From Bacteroidetes bacterium 46-16 (GTDB lineage: Bacteria; Bacteroidota; Bacteroidia; Chitinophagales; Chitinophagaceae): a stretch of 64,000 bases of DNA. Shown in pieces: positions 1 to 7,770 of the stretch (the stretch's first letter is position 1; every line of letters starts with the position of its first letter). The stretch is from contig MKUN01000029.1 in assembly GCA_001897835.1 (NCBI GenBank), positions 228,439-292,438 of the forward strand, given 5' to 3'. A model generated the notes under the pieces. It was not told the origin of the DNA and ran no database searches. It saw only the letters and a program-made list of their open reading frames with translations. The translations under genes and the position numbers were made by a program.

Positions 1-219
1 AATAAATAATTCCACAATGCTATAAGAATTATAAATCTTCATGTTGTTATGGTACACCTTCGCAAAATAATATGCTATAATTTCGTTACTCAAACCAATT
101 GATATCATCAATAATAATATCCTGCTTGCGCCGTCCAAATATTTATAGCGATATATACCACATACAACCGCAATAATGATCATCGCTATGACAGTGTATA
201 TTTGGACAGAAGTACTCAT
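1..219 (-). CDS. Membrane protein of unknown function, 3' end cut by window edge
   Basis: The reading frame is open from the ATG at 219 to the window edge (73 codons). The protein begins MSTSVQIYTVIAMIIIAV, a hydrophobic first segment, followed by a short basic loop (YRYKYLDGASR) and a second hydrophobic segment around residues 33-45. This looks like the start of a polytopic inner-membrane protein. The start codon shares one base with the stop of the upstream lipoprotein gene (TAATG), so the two are probably translationally coupled. I do not recognise a named family. The upstream neighbour is a lipoprotein, which suggests an envelope role but nothing more specific. Confidence 0.6.
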   Translation of the reverse strand, partial: MSTSVQIYTVIAMIIIAVVCGIYRYKYLDGASRILLLMISIGLSNEIIAYYFAKVYHNNMKIYNSYSIVELFI

Positions 220-770
220 TAGTTAACCGGGAAAGTATTTTGAGCTGCGCTACCAGTTGTTGGGCATACTGTTGGACATGGAGCAAGATGCTCCAATACA
301 CAATTCCCATTCATGTAAATATAATTACCCAGGCTGTCATATAGGGCAACAACGAGCGTTAATTTACCGCTTTGATAACCGCAGTTCTGGTTGCCCCTGC
401 CGCTATTGATATAATCGAGGGTATGTGCGAACATCAGTTTCATTTTTACAGGCTTATAACCTGCTGCGCTTGATTGTTTGCAGTAATCACTCAGGGCCTT
501 TACATCGATGATCAGGGAGCGGAGATCGCTGTCGTTAGTGACAGTACCGGAAGTAGAGTCGCCTATGCTGTTGAGGTAGCTGGTGATCATTTTGTTGGCG
601 GAGTCTTTGGGTATGAACCGGGAAAAACTGTCGGTGGTTCCGGCCGGATCGCAGTACCTGAGGGTATCGTCGGAATTGCCTGAACCTGTGTGCCCGTCAC
701 CAGCACCTGATTGACAAGACGACATAAGCAAAAGAATAGCAGCTAATAAGATAAATGTTTTTTCTCTCAT
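219..770 (-). CDS. Putative lipoprotein, unknown function
   Basis: 183 residues from the ATG at 770. The frame is open further upstream, but this start places a signal peptide at the N-terminus (MREKTFILLAAILLLMSSC) with a lipobox-like LMSSC. The mature part is rich in Gly, Ser and Asp at first and then polar, with several cysteines (YCD, DYCKQ, NQNCGY, GNCVLEH, APCPTVCP) that could form disulfides. I recognise no catalytic motif. Its stop overlaps the start of the membrane protein at 219. Function unknown; export and lipidation are inferred from the N-terminus. Confidence 0.65.
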   Translation of the reverse strand: MREKTFILLAAILLLMSSCQSGAGDGHTGSGNSDDTLRYCDPAGTTDSFSRFIPKDSANKMITSYLNSIGDSTSGTVTNDSDLRSLIIDVKALSDYCKQSSAAGYKPVKMKLMFAHTLDYINSGRGNQNCGYQSGKLTLVVALYDSLGNYIYMNGNCVLEHLAPCPTVCPTTGSAAQNTFPVN

Positions 771-984
771 AAAAAAATTTTTAGTTTGATTATCCAATAT
801 AAGGACTGAAAGATAGCTAATCGCTAAATGAAAAAACACCGTGAAAACACCCTATTTTTCGTGTCATCGACTATTTATAATATGATAGTATTGGCAAGTG
901 TTTGAGGGCAACAAATAACAATTTTCAGCTATAAAATATGGCTTTAATTATTTTAATTACATTGCCCTGAAATGCTAAAGCAAT

Positions 985-1281
985 ATGAGGATAGAACAGG
1001 AAGATAATGGCCTTAAAGGCCGCTTTTATATAAAAGAAGATGATGAATACCCGGCACAAATGGTTTACCTGTGGGCAGGGAAAGAAAAGATCATTATAGA
1101 GCACACTGAGGTAGATGAAAAATATAAAGGACAGGGTGTAGGCATGAAATTATTGGCGGAACTGGTGGCATGGGCAAGGAAAGAGCAGGTGAAGATCATA
1201 CCGCTATGTCCTTTTGCCAAAGCGGCAATGGAAAAAAGGGCCGAAGAATATAAAGATGTATTGTATCACCAGGGAACATAA
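985..1281 (+). CDS. Small GNAT-family N-acetyltransferase (YidJ/Acetyltransf_CG type)
   Basis: 98 residues, the usual length of the minimal acetyltransferases related to E. coli YidJ. The core motif is visible: HTEVDEKYKGQGVGMKLL (about residues 41-58) contains the acetyl-CoA pyrophosphate-binding Q/G-x-G-x-G-x-L signature, followed by a helix and the family tail IIPLCPFAKAAMEK. The acceptor is unknown for this group. It lies 5 bp upstream of the nuclease-inhibitor-like gene and probably shares its transcript. Family assignment is firm; substrate is not predictable. Confidence 0.85.
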   Translation: MRIEQEDNGLKGRFYIKEDDEYPAQMVYLWAGKEKIIIEHTEVDEKYKGQGVGMKLLAELVAWARKEQVKIIPLCPFAKAAMEKRAEEYKDVLYHQGT

Positions 1282-1286
1282 AAAAA

Positions 1287-1685
1287 ATGGAAAAGGAAAC
1301 GATCAAAGACAAGCTACGGCAGCTTACTGATGGTATGCTGTATATAAGCGAGAGCGATTTTGAACTGGATGTGCAGGACTGGGGCAAGCAGGACCGGGCA
1401 AGCGCATTGGGCAAAATAAAAGAACGGCCGAATGTGGATGCTGAAAATATCTTTGAACTGAATGCAGCAGTATTTTTCGACCAGACCATAAATGCGCTGG
1501 ACCCCAATGATGATTTTGCGGCAAAGCTGGCACAGCAATACAAAGATCTGTATGCTTACCTAAAAGGGACCTTTCATGAAATATACGTATATCGCACAGG
1601 GAAGATACAGGTACAGGTATATGTAGTGTGCCTAAGCCTGGAGGGCGATTGTTTTGTACTGCACACCACCTCTGTAGAAACTTAA
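1287..1685 (+). CDS. NuiA-like inhibitor of a NucA-type nuclease
   Basis: 132 residues. It resembles Anabaena NuiA, the protein inhibitor of the sugar-non-specific nuclease NucA, at both ends: an N-terminal LTDGMLYISESDFELDV (residues 13-29) and a C-terminal half with VYRTGKIQVQVYVV ending in SVET. In the known NucA-NuiA complex the terminal Thr and a Glu in the SES motif contact the active site. The equivalents here are Thr132, the very last residue, and Glu22. The gene is convergent with a NucA-like nuclease 34 bp away, which strongly supports the pairing. No signal peptide is seen, so it would act in the cytoplasm, probably protecting the cell before or during nuclease export. Similarity is judged by eye. 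Confidence 0.8.
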   Translation: MEKETIKDKLRQLTDGMLYISESDFELDVQDWGKQDRASALGKIKERPNVDAENIFELNAAVFFDQTINALDPNDDFAAKLAQQYKDLYAYLKGTFHEIYVYRTGKIQVQVYVVCLSLEGDCFVLHTTSVET

Positions 1686-1719
1686 TACCGGGTTGTCCCC
1701 AGGCCGTTCCATAAGCTAA

Positions 1720-2616
1720 TTATTTTACCGGGCCATCATCTTTGATTCGCTCCAGCTGTTGCTGAATATCCTGGGGAAGGGCAGAAAGAAGATCGCAACC
1801 AGTGGCAGCCTCAATATCACCTACTGTACAGCGGTAGTGCCACCAGTCATAGGTGTCCACATCCTGCCTGTTGGGCATATCTACCGTGATCACACGCGTA
1901 GTGCTACTTATTCTTTCAAGATCACTATCCCCTACCGGGAGCACCAGGATCACTTTCCAGAAATGTGCGGGTACCTGTATCCTGCCATTTGCTATAGTGT
2001 TCGCTACCCCATTACGGCCCTCACCACCTGTGCCGTAGGAACCGGCGATAATATATAGTTCATTGCCTTCCGTAGTTAGTTTGCGGCAATATGCTTCGAG
2101 GCGCTCCCATGTCTTTTCATTGAGCCAGGGTGCCTGCGGGGCCATATTCGTCATCAGGAAGGTAACGGCGTTATCTTCATTACCGGCGCTCCTGTCGTCG
2201 GATGGGCACATGTGCCCCCGATCGAAACCGGAGCGTACATAATCGCTACCATTCACTTTAAAAAAACCGGCGGGTAATGCATCATCGGCCCTGAAACAAT
2301 TACAGCGCCCGGCATTGCCCTGCCATGCAGTGCTTAAGTGCCAGCTTACCCAGTTGGCAATACCTTTCGAATTGTTGTAAGACAAGGCATACTGTTGTTT
2401 CTGAAGCAAGTAGTTGTTTTTATCCGCAGTACCAGCATTGGTGGGGTTGCCCAGGGCCATATTATCATCATGGCCTGCCTGCCCTGTTTGCACAACTGCA
2501 GGCTTTTGCGGAAACAAGTTGCTGCGCTTTATAAACAGTGCAACAAGCAGCAATAACATGAGCAGCGACCAGAGGACCTTAAAATTTTTCGCCTTAGCCA
2601 TTTTTTGTTTCGTCAT
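1720..2616 (-). CDS. NucA-like DNA/RNA non-specific endonuclease with N-terminal membrane anchor or signal
   Basis: 298 residues. The catalytic motif DRGH is at residues 132-135 (His135 the general base), preceded by FRADDALPAGF (Arg109) and followed by MTNMAPQ, the metal-binding Asn166 and Glu174. The order and spacing match cyanobacterial NucA closely. Residues 14-29 form a hydrophobic stretch after a Lys-rich start, so the enzyme is either membrane-anchored or exported. A Gln/Asn-rich linker of about 45 residues precedes the catalytic domain. A second ATG five codons in (2601) is an equally good start. It cleaves DNA and RNA without base preference. The adjacent convergent NuiA-like gene is its likely inhibitor. 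Confidence 0.9.
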   Translation of the reverse strand: MTKQKMAKAKNFKVLWSLLMLLLLVALFIKRSNLFPQKPAVVQTGQAGHDDNMALGNPTNAGTADKNNYLLQKQQYALSYNNSKGIANWVSWHLSTAWQGNAGRCNCFRADDALPAGFFKVNGSDYVRSGFDRGHMCPSDDRSAGNEDNAVTFLMTNMAPQAPWLNEKTWERLEAYCRKLTTEGNELYIIAGSYGTGGEGRNGVANTIANGRIQVPAHFWKVILVLPVGDSDLERISSTTRVITVDMPNRQDVDTYDWWHYRCTVGDIEAATGCDLLSALPQDIQQQLERIKDDGPVK

Positions 2617-2748
2617 CAGGAAATGTTGTTTAAATGTAGCAAAGGCTTATCGCATAAAAAACACCATTGCGTACAAAGCGTAAACGGAACATCAAGGCCT
2701 GTTTTAAAAACCAGGTATATTGCTTAAATTTATCATCAAAGCTCAGAT

Positions 2749-2979
2749 ATGAACAAAACAATTACCCGTCTTTTCTCAGGCATCATTTGCATAACTGCTT
2801 TTGCCCTGTGTGCCGGCAGCGCATGCAAAAAAGCTGAAACGAACTGTTTTAACATACAGCTTCAGCGCGACTACAGGAATGTATCCTGCCCTACTACTTG
2901 CCCGGGTGCTACGGGCTGCGATGGCAAAAGCTATTGTAATGCCTGCGTGGCTGCCAAAGCAGGCATATATGCTCAATAA
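2749..2979 (+). CDS. Small Kazal-like lipoprotein
   Basis: 76 residues with a signal peptide ending around GSAC (Cys26), probably lipidated. The mature part carries SCPTTCPGATGCDGKSY followed by CNACVAAKAGI, matching the Kazal serine-protease-inhibitor pattern (C-x-D-G-x-x-Y-x-N-x-C-x-A-x-x-A-G), although one or two of the six classical cysteines are displaced. It would be a surface or periplasmic inhibitor, perhaps protecting against host or competitor proteases. Short Kazal-like lipoproteins occur in Bacteroidota; inhibitory activity is unproven. Confidence 0.65.
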   Translation: MNKTITRLFSGIICITAFALCAGSACKKAETNCFNIQLQRDYRNVSCPTTCPGATGCDGKSYCNACVAAKAGIYAQ

Positions 2980-3007
2980 TTAAAGATGTATTCTCGGGCA
3001 GGCTGTG

Positions 3008-3015
3008 TAAATTTG
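3008..3015 (+). promoter_or_regulatory. Candidate -7 box of cmk promoter
   Basis: TAAATTTG matches the Bacteroidota -7 consensus TAnnTTTG and lies only 4 bp before the cmk ATG. Transcription would begin at or within a few bases of the start codon. No clear TTTG element is present about 20 bp further upstream. Confidence 0.35.
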
Positions 3016-3019
3016 CATC

Positions 3020-3727
3020 ATGTCGGCACATAAGATCATCATAGCGATCGATGGCTTCTCATCCTGCGGCAAAAGCACGCTGGCAAAGCAACTGGCGGCA
3101 AAACTGGGCTATAATTATATAGACAGCGGTGCCATGTACCGGGCTATTACGCTTTACTTCCTGCGCCACAGTGTGCATATAAGCGACCATGAGCAAGTGC
3201 TTAAGGCGCTGGACAACATACATCTCTCGTTTGTATTCAATGAAAAACGCGAACAGTCTGACATTTACCTGAATGATGAAAATGTAGAGCCCTATATCCG
3301 CGACCTGATCGTGGCAGAGAAGGTGAGCGAAGTAGCCGCTATAAAGGAAGTAAGGACCTTCGCCGTAGGCCAGCAGCAAAAAATGGGGCAAAAGAAAGGT
3401 ATAGTGATGGACGGACGCGATATAGGTACCGTGGTGTTCCCTGATGCGGAACTAAAGATCTTCATGACCGCCGAGCCTGATGTGCGGGTGATGCGCCGCT
3501 ACGATGAACTCGCAGCCAGCAACCCAGGCATCACCATCGAAGAGGTGCGTCATAACCTGGAACTGCGCGACTATATAGACAGCAACCGCGAAGAAAGCCC
3601 CCTACGCAAGGCTGATGATGCGATAATGCTGGACAACAGTAACCTGAACAAAGAGGAACAACTGGAAAAAGTACTGGAATGGGTGAAGGATAAGGCGACC
3701 AATATTGTAGCGGGCAATATCCCCTAG
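3020..3727 (+). CDS. cmk: Cytidylate kinase
   Basis: 235 residues, normal for bacterial Cmk. It phosphorylates CMP and dCMP using ATP. The P-loop GFSSCGKST lies at residues 12-20, followed by YIDSGAMYRAITLYFLR (the substrate-binding DSGAMYRA signature), the MDGRDIGTVVFPDAELKIFMTA block typical of CMP kinases, and a LID with RR/RD residues (VMRRYDEL, ELRDYIDSNREESPL). It stands alone, with its own candidate promoter immediately upstream. Confidence 0.96.
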   Translation: MSAHKIIIAIDGFSSCGKSTLAKQLAAKLGYNYIDSGAMYRAITLYFLRHSVHISDHEQVLKALDNIHLSFVFNEKREQSDIYLNDENVEPYIRDLIVAEKVSEVAAIKEVRTFAVGQQQKMGQKKGIVMDGRDIGTVVFPDAELKIFMTAEPDVRVMRRYDELAASNPGITIEEVRHNLELRDYIDSNREESPLRKADDAIMLDNSNLNKEEQLEKVLEWVKDKATNIVAGNIP

Positions 3728-3839
3728 TCAAATTTACAATTACATCATTACCTGAGCGTGTAGCATCCGCGCAGATGCCGCTTATACTCATGGCTGCATA
3801 TGGCATGGTATTTTAATAGCATGACCTAAAAAAAAAGCT

Positions 3840-4439
3840 ATGAGAACAAAAACAGCAACAAGCAAAAAAAGCAGTACCAAAACTGCAAGCAAGAAAAGTG
3901 TGGCTAAAAAGCCGGCAAGCCCAAATGGCAAAGTCGACTCTATGCTGGCAGATTTTTTTTCGGATGAATTAAAAGACATTTACTGGGCAGAAAAACATCT
4001 TGTAAAAACATTACCTAAAATGCAGAAGGCTGCCACATCGGAAGAATTGAAAGAAGCTTTTGCAGATCATCTTGAAACTACCAAAGGACATGTAGAACGG
4101 CTGGAAGAAGTATTTGAACTGCTTGGGAAAAAGGCGCAGGCAAAAAAATGCGATGCCATGGCCGGTATCACGGAAGAGGGTGCAGGTATTATAGAAGAAA
4201 CAGAAAAGGGCACCGCGACCAGGGACGTAGGCCTTATACTTGCAGCCCAAAAAGTGGAACACTACGAAATAGCCACCTACGGCGGGCTGGCACAACTGGC
4301 ACGTACCCTGGGCTATGATGAGGTGGCAGATATACTGGAAACCACACTTGCCGAAGAAAAGGACGCGGACAGCCTGCTGACCGAGATAGCTGAAAACAGC
4401 GTAAACTACGAATCGAGCGAAGAAGCTGAAGAAGAATAG
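3840..4439 (+). CDS. YciE/YciF-type ferritin-like protein (DUF892) with basic N-terminal tail
   Basis: 199 residues. Residues about 34-190 form the four-helix ferritin-like DUF892 domain: LADFFSDELKDIYWAEKHL, DHLETTKGHVERLE, KVEHYEIATYGGL and TLAEEKDADSLL carry the Glu/His pairs that would hold a di-iron site. These proteins are linked to osmotic, oxidative and general stress, with no firmly established reaction. Unusually, the first 31 residues are almost only Lys, Thr, Ser and Ala, like a histone-H1 or HU tail, while the C-terminus is strongly acidic (ESSEEAEEE). The basic tail could bind nucleic acid; this is inference. Confidence 0.88.
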   Translation: MRTKTATSKKSSTKTASKKSVAKKPASPNGKVDSMLADFFSDELKDIYWAEKHLVKTLPKMQKAATSEELKEAFADHLETTKGHVERLEEVFELLGKKAQAKKCDAMAGITEEGAGIIEETEKGTATRDVGLILAAQKVEHYEIATYGGLAQLARTLGYDEVADILETTLAEEKDADSLLTEIAENSVNYESSEEAEEE

Positions 4440-4457
4440 GATAAAATAATCGTAATA

Positions 4458-4486
4458 AGGGCCATACATGTAAAATGTATGGCTCT
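4458..4486 (+). terminator. Hairpin after the ferritin-like gene, weak terminator
   Basis: A 12-bp stem (AGGGCCATACAT paired with ATGTATGGCTCT, one G-T pair) with a 5-base loop lies 18 bp after the stop codon. It is not followed by a T-run, so termination is uncertain; it ends 14 bp before the glycosylase ATG. Confidence 0.4.
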
Positions 4487-4500
4487 AATTCATATCAAAC

Positions 4501-5232
4501 ATGCCAGAGGGGCCGTCTATAGTATTATTAAAGGAAGCCGCAGCGATCTTTACCGGGAAAAAGGTGTTGTCTGTAACCGGCAATAGTAAGCAGGATATTG
4601 GGCGGGCAGCAGGCAGGAAAATTATTGCCTTCAAAAGCTGGGGCAAACATTTTCTTATCTGTTTTAAGGATTTCACCATTCGTGTTCATTTTATGCTGTT
4701 CGGCTCGTATCGTATCAACGAGGAGCGGGACATGAAGCGACGGATGGCCCTGACGTTCACAAACGGCACATTTAATTTTTACGCCTGCTCGGTAAAAATA
4801 ATAGATGAGCCCCTGGATGAGGTTTATGATTGGAGTACGGATATTATGTCGCCGCAATGGGATGCTGCCAAGGCTTTAAAAAAGCTTAAGGCGAAACCCA
4901 ATATGCTTGCAGCCGATGCGATACTGGACCAAAATATATTTTCGGGAGCGGGCAATATTTTTAAAAATGAGGTATTGTTCAGGATACGGATACATCCTCT
5001 TTCCCGGATTGGGAGTTTGCCGCAGCGGAATCTGAAACAACTAGTAAGCGAAGTACATACATACGCTTTTGAATTTATGGAATGGAAGAGAAATTATGTA
5101 CTGAAAAAACACTGGCTAGCCCATACAAAAATCATATGCCCCAGGTGCCACATACCTTTCATAAAAGAACACTTAGGTAAAACGAACCGCAGAAGTTTTT
5201 TTTGCAATAATTGCCAGGTACTTTACGACTGA
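4501..5232 (+). CDS. Fpg/Nei family DNA glycosylase (endonuclease VIII-like)
   Basis: 243 residues. The mature N-terminus PEGPS carries the catalytic Pro2 and Glu3 of the family; bifunctional glycosylases of this type excise oxidised bases and then cleave the strand. The helix-two-turn-helix block is seen as LDQNIFSGAGNIFKNEVLFRIRIHP (about residues 142-166). The C-terminal zinc finger is intact (CPRCHIPF then CNNC near residues 215-239). PEGPS, rather than PELPEVE, points to the Nei branch. It meets the convergent cinA-like gene with no intervening base. Confidence 0.88.
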   Translation: MPEGPSIVLLKEAAAIFTGKKVLSVTGNSKQDIGRAAGRKIIAFKSWGKHFLICFKDFTIRVHFMLFGSYRINEERDMKRRMALTFTNGTFNFYACSVKIIDEPLDEVYDWSTDIMSPQWDAAKALKKLKAKPNMLAADAILDQNIFSGAGNIFKNEVLFRIRIHPLSRIGSLPQRNLKQLVSEVHTYAFEFMEWKRNYVLKKHWLAHTKIICPRCHIPFIKEHLGKTNRRSFFCNNCQVLYD

Positions 5233-5742
5233 TCATTTCAGTAATGTAACCAGGGCCTTCAGGATTTTTACTGCATAGTCGGCCTGCACATCTGCCATAT
5301 CCGTAAATGTGGAGCGCAACTGTCTCGCAATCGATACTTTACCAGCTTTCGCAATACTCATGTAAGCAAACATGGAATAAATGCCCTGTTCGGGGACCGG
5401 TGAAGCATAGCCTGTGATACCAATGCCAATCTCGCTACAGAACATTTTGCTCACATTAAGCGCTAACTGCGAAGCAATACCGGGGGCTACCCCATTACAT
5501 TGGAGCGCATGAATAGGTTCAATATCCAGTTGGCGCGTTTTTTGAGCACAATTATATACGGTAATCCCACCCTGGTAAAAGGACTGTGCTTTGGGAGCCT
5601 GGCTGAAGCAAAGCTGTAGTAAACCAGAGCTTACACTTTCTGCTACTGAGATTGTATAATTATTTTGCAAGCAATAGCTACTGATCTTTGACAAGAGGGG
5701 CTTTACAGGGGTTAAATCAACATTTACCAATGTATTTTTCAT
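5233..5742 (-). CDS. CinA C-terminal domain protein (nicotinamide-nucleotide amidase type)
   Basis: 169 residues, corresponding to the stand-alone C-terminal CinA/PncC domain. Landmarks are ISVAESVSSGLL (usually VAESCTGG; here the Cys-Thr-Gly-Gly core is changed to Val-Ser-Ser-Gly), FYQGGITVYN and GITGYASPVPEQG. PncC deamidates nicotinamide mononucleotide for NAD recycling. The altered AES motif keeps a Ser but loses the usual Cys-Thr-Gly, so activity may be changed. Its start is 3 bp after the stop of the DUF72 gene on the same strand, indicating an operon. Confidence 0.8.
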   Translation of the reverse strand: MKNTLVNVDLTPVKPLLSKISSYCLQNNYTISVAESVSSGLLQLCFSQAPKAQSFYQGGITVYNCAQKTRQLDIEPIHALQCNGVAPGIASQLALNVSKMFCSEIGIGITGYASPVPEQGIYSMFAYMSIAKAGKVSIARQLRSTFTDMADVQADYAVKILKALVTLLK

Positions 5743-5745
5743 AAG

Positions 5746-6492
5746 CTAAAGAATATCCATCATTTTCTTTAAAGTCAATGCATTGTCGATGCCATAACCG
5801 TAATAATCATTGTTAAAATATATCCATAGTGCATGTCCGGCTTTTGCCCATTTCTTAAATTTTCTCGCATAGTGCGCCAGCATTTCATTGTCATAAAAAG
5901 AATTGTATAAAGTACCCGGGCCATGAAACCGGAAATAGATATCATGTGCAGTGAGGTACTCCGCATAAGGAAAACCTACCCCTGACTGTGATATGACCCA
6001 GGCTACATGATACTTTTTCAACAATGTAATCGCTTCTTCATTGAGCCATGAGACATGCCGCACTTCAAGTGCAAAATCATAATCGCTGTACGTATGCTGC
6101 AAGAGGTTAAAAAAGTTACTGACAATTGCTTTATTATATTTTAAAGAGGGAGGTAACTGTATCAATATAGGTCCTACATGCGTTTTTATAGGATCAAAAA
6201 CTTCAAAAAAACGGCTCATGGGCTCTTCCGGATCCTGTAGTTTTTTCATGTGTGTAAGGTAGCGGCTCATTTTAGGACAGAAGCTAAATTCAGCCGGTAC
6301 TTTATTGCTCCAGTTCAGAGCCGTTTGGAGGCGGGGCAGATGGTAAAAACTGGAATTGATCTCTGTGGTATCGAACCACATGGCATAATAAGACAGCCAT
6401 TCGGATGAAGGCATTTTTCCCGGGTAAAATACGCCCTTCCAGTCTTTATAACTCCAGCCTGAAGTACCGATATGTATGCTGCCCTGCTCCAT
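5746..6492 (-). CDS. DUF72 (YecE-like) protein
   Basis: 248 residues, typical of the DUF72 TIM-barrel family. The opening IHIGTSGWSYKDWKGVFYP, the TTEINSSFYHLP strand and FSFCPKMSRYLTHMKKL are diagnostic, as are EVRHVSW and a late YIYFNNDYYGY. The biochemical role of the family is not established. It is the first gene of a two-gene unit with the CinA-domain gene. Confidence 0.88.
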   Translation of the reverse strand: MEQGSIHIGTSGWSYKDWKGVFYPGKMPSSEWLSYYAMWFDTTEINSSFYHLPRLQTALNWSNKVPAEFSFCPKMSRYLTHMKKLQDPEEPMSRFFEVFDPIKTHVGPILIQLPPSLKYNKAIVSNFFNLLQHTYSDYDFALEVRHVSWLNEEAITLLKKYHVAWVISQSGVGFPYAEYLTAHDIYFRFHGPGTLYNSFYDNEMLAHYARKFKKWAKAGHALWIYFNNDYYGYGIDNALTLKKMMDIL

Positions 6493-6582
6493 AAAAAGCA
6501 GTATATAAATACCAGGCCCCGGTAATTATATCATCCTTTATTGGCACAATTTGAGTATATGGTTTCAAATAACATTTTTTAT

Positions 6583-7080
6583 ATGGATACACTCATTCAG
6601 ATATTCGGTGAAGGGAAAGAATTAAGTATCCTGCAAATGATTAGCCGGGGGATAATCATATTCCTAATCACACTGGGCCTGTTGCGCATATCAGGCAGGC
6701 GATCGTTTGGCCTGAGGCATCCTCTTGATAATATTATCGCGATAACGCTTGGCTCCATACTCAGCAGGGCTATTGTCGGCGCTTCGCCGTTTTTACCCGT
6801 GGTATTTACCAGCCTGGTAGTCGTATCCCTGCATCGTGTACTGGGTTGGTTGATGTTACGTAATCAACGAATAGAACGCACTATACAAGGCAGGAAAATA
6901 CTACTATATGCGGATGACAAATTCTTAGACAAGAACATGGGAAGGGCCTTAACCAGTAAAGAAGATGTAATGGAAAGCGTGAGGGAAGCCACCCATTCAG
7001 AACAGCTGAACAATATAGCAACTGTGTATATGGAGCGAAACGGGAAGATAACCATAATTAAAAAGCATGGGGATCACTGA
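6583..7080 (+). CDS. DUF421 membrane protein (YetF-like)
   Basis: 165 residues from the ATG at 6583, chosen because MDTLIQIFGEGKELSILQM matches the usual start of Bacteroidota DUF421 proteins; the frame extends upstream to a TTG at 6541. Hydrophobic segments lie near residues 20-38, 55-72 and 74-95, followed by a soluble DUF421 domain with the motif LRISGRRSFGLRHPLDNII and EDVMESVREATHSEQLNNI. Function is not established; related proteins are linked to spore or membrane stress in Bacillus. It overlaps the convergent ppa gene by 7 bp. Confidence 0.8.
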   Translation: MDTLIQIFGEGKELSILQMISRGIIIFLITLGLLRISGRRSFGLRHPLDNIIAITLGSILSRAIVGASPFLPVVFTSLVVVSLHRVLGWLMLRNQRIERTIQGRKILLYADDKFLDKNMGRALTSKEDVMESVREATHSEQLNNIATVYMERNGKITIIKKHGDH

Positions 7081-7592
7081 CCAATATTGTGTTTGTTCAC
7101 CAGTTGGGTCGCCTTTTTTGCCTTTCCCCAACCCAGTGGAGTAAATATCTTATCCTCGTTTTTATTATAATCTTTAAAAAAAGTCTCAATACCTTTTAAT
7201 AAAACTGGCCCTAAATCTTCCAGCTCATTAACAAGCCCATATGATAGAGAAGCCGCTGAAGCAGCAATTATCCTGTCATTCCTATATTTTTTTTTGTGCT
7301 TTTCTTTTTGTTCGGCCAATAAAATGCCCAAAGGCCTGCATGGCACCAAACAGCCAGGCCATGCCGGCTCATCCATCAGTACCAATACATCAAGCGGATC
7401 GCCATCCTCAGCAATTGTATTGGGCAAAAAACCGAAATTATAAGGGAAGAAGTTACCCAAAGGCAACATCTTCTTCAATTTGAACAACCTCAGATTGGGG
7501 TCATAATCATATTTATTAGCACAGCCCTTAGGCGTTTCGATGATCACATTAAGCCGACCATCTTCATAAGGCTCTATATGACGGTATTCCAT
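7074..7592 (-). CDS. ppa: Inorganic pyrophosphatase (family I)
   Basis: 172 residues from the ATG at 7592; 17 further upstream codons are open but lie before the conserved start MEYRHIEPYEDG. The signature DGDPLDVLVLMD with three metal-binding aspartates is present, along with IETPKGCANKYDYDPN and GLVNELEDL. The enzyme hydrolyses pyrophosphate from biosynthetic reactions. The more usual family I insert residues are somewhat diverged, as in a subset of Bacteroidota and plant-like enzymes. Divergent from the oxidase gene across a 178-bp gap in which I saw no further gene. Confidence 0.88.
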   Translation of the reverse strand: MEYRHIEPYEDGRLNVIIETPKGCANKYDYDPNLRLFKLKKMLPLGNFFPYNFGFLPNTIAEDGDPLDVLVLMDEPAWPGCLVPCRPLGILLAEQKEKHKKKYRNDRIIAASAASLSYGLVNELEDLGPVLLKGIETFFKDYNKNEDKIFTPLGWGKAKKATQLVNKHNIGQ

Positions 7593-7770
7593 TTGAAAAT
7601 CAATTTTAAAAAAAGCTATAAAAACAATACCCGAAAAACTCACTTAAGCTCTTAAGAACGGTGGCATATATTTTTTGCAGCGAATGACCTGCAGGTACAG
7701 GTGCATAATTAATTGTATTTAGCCGCAGGGATTTCATTGTTTTTATCTCAGCAAACAAAAAACAGACGCA

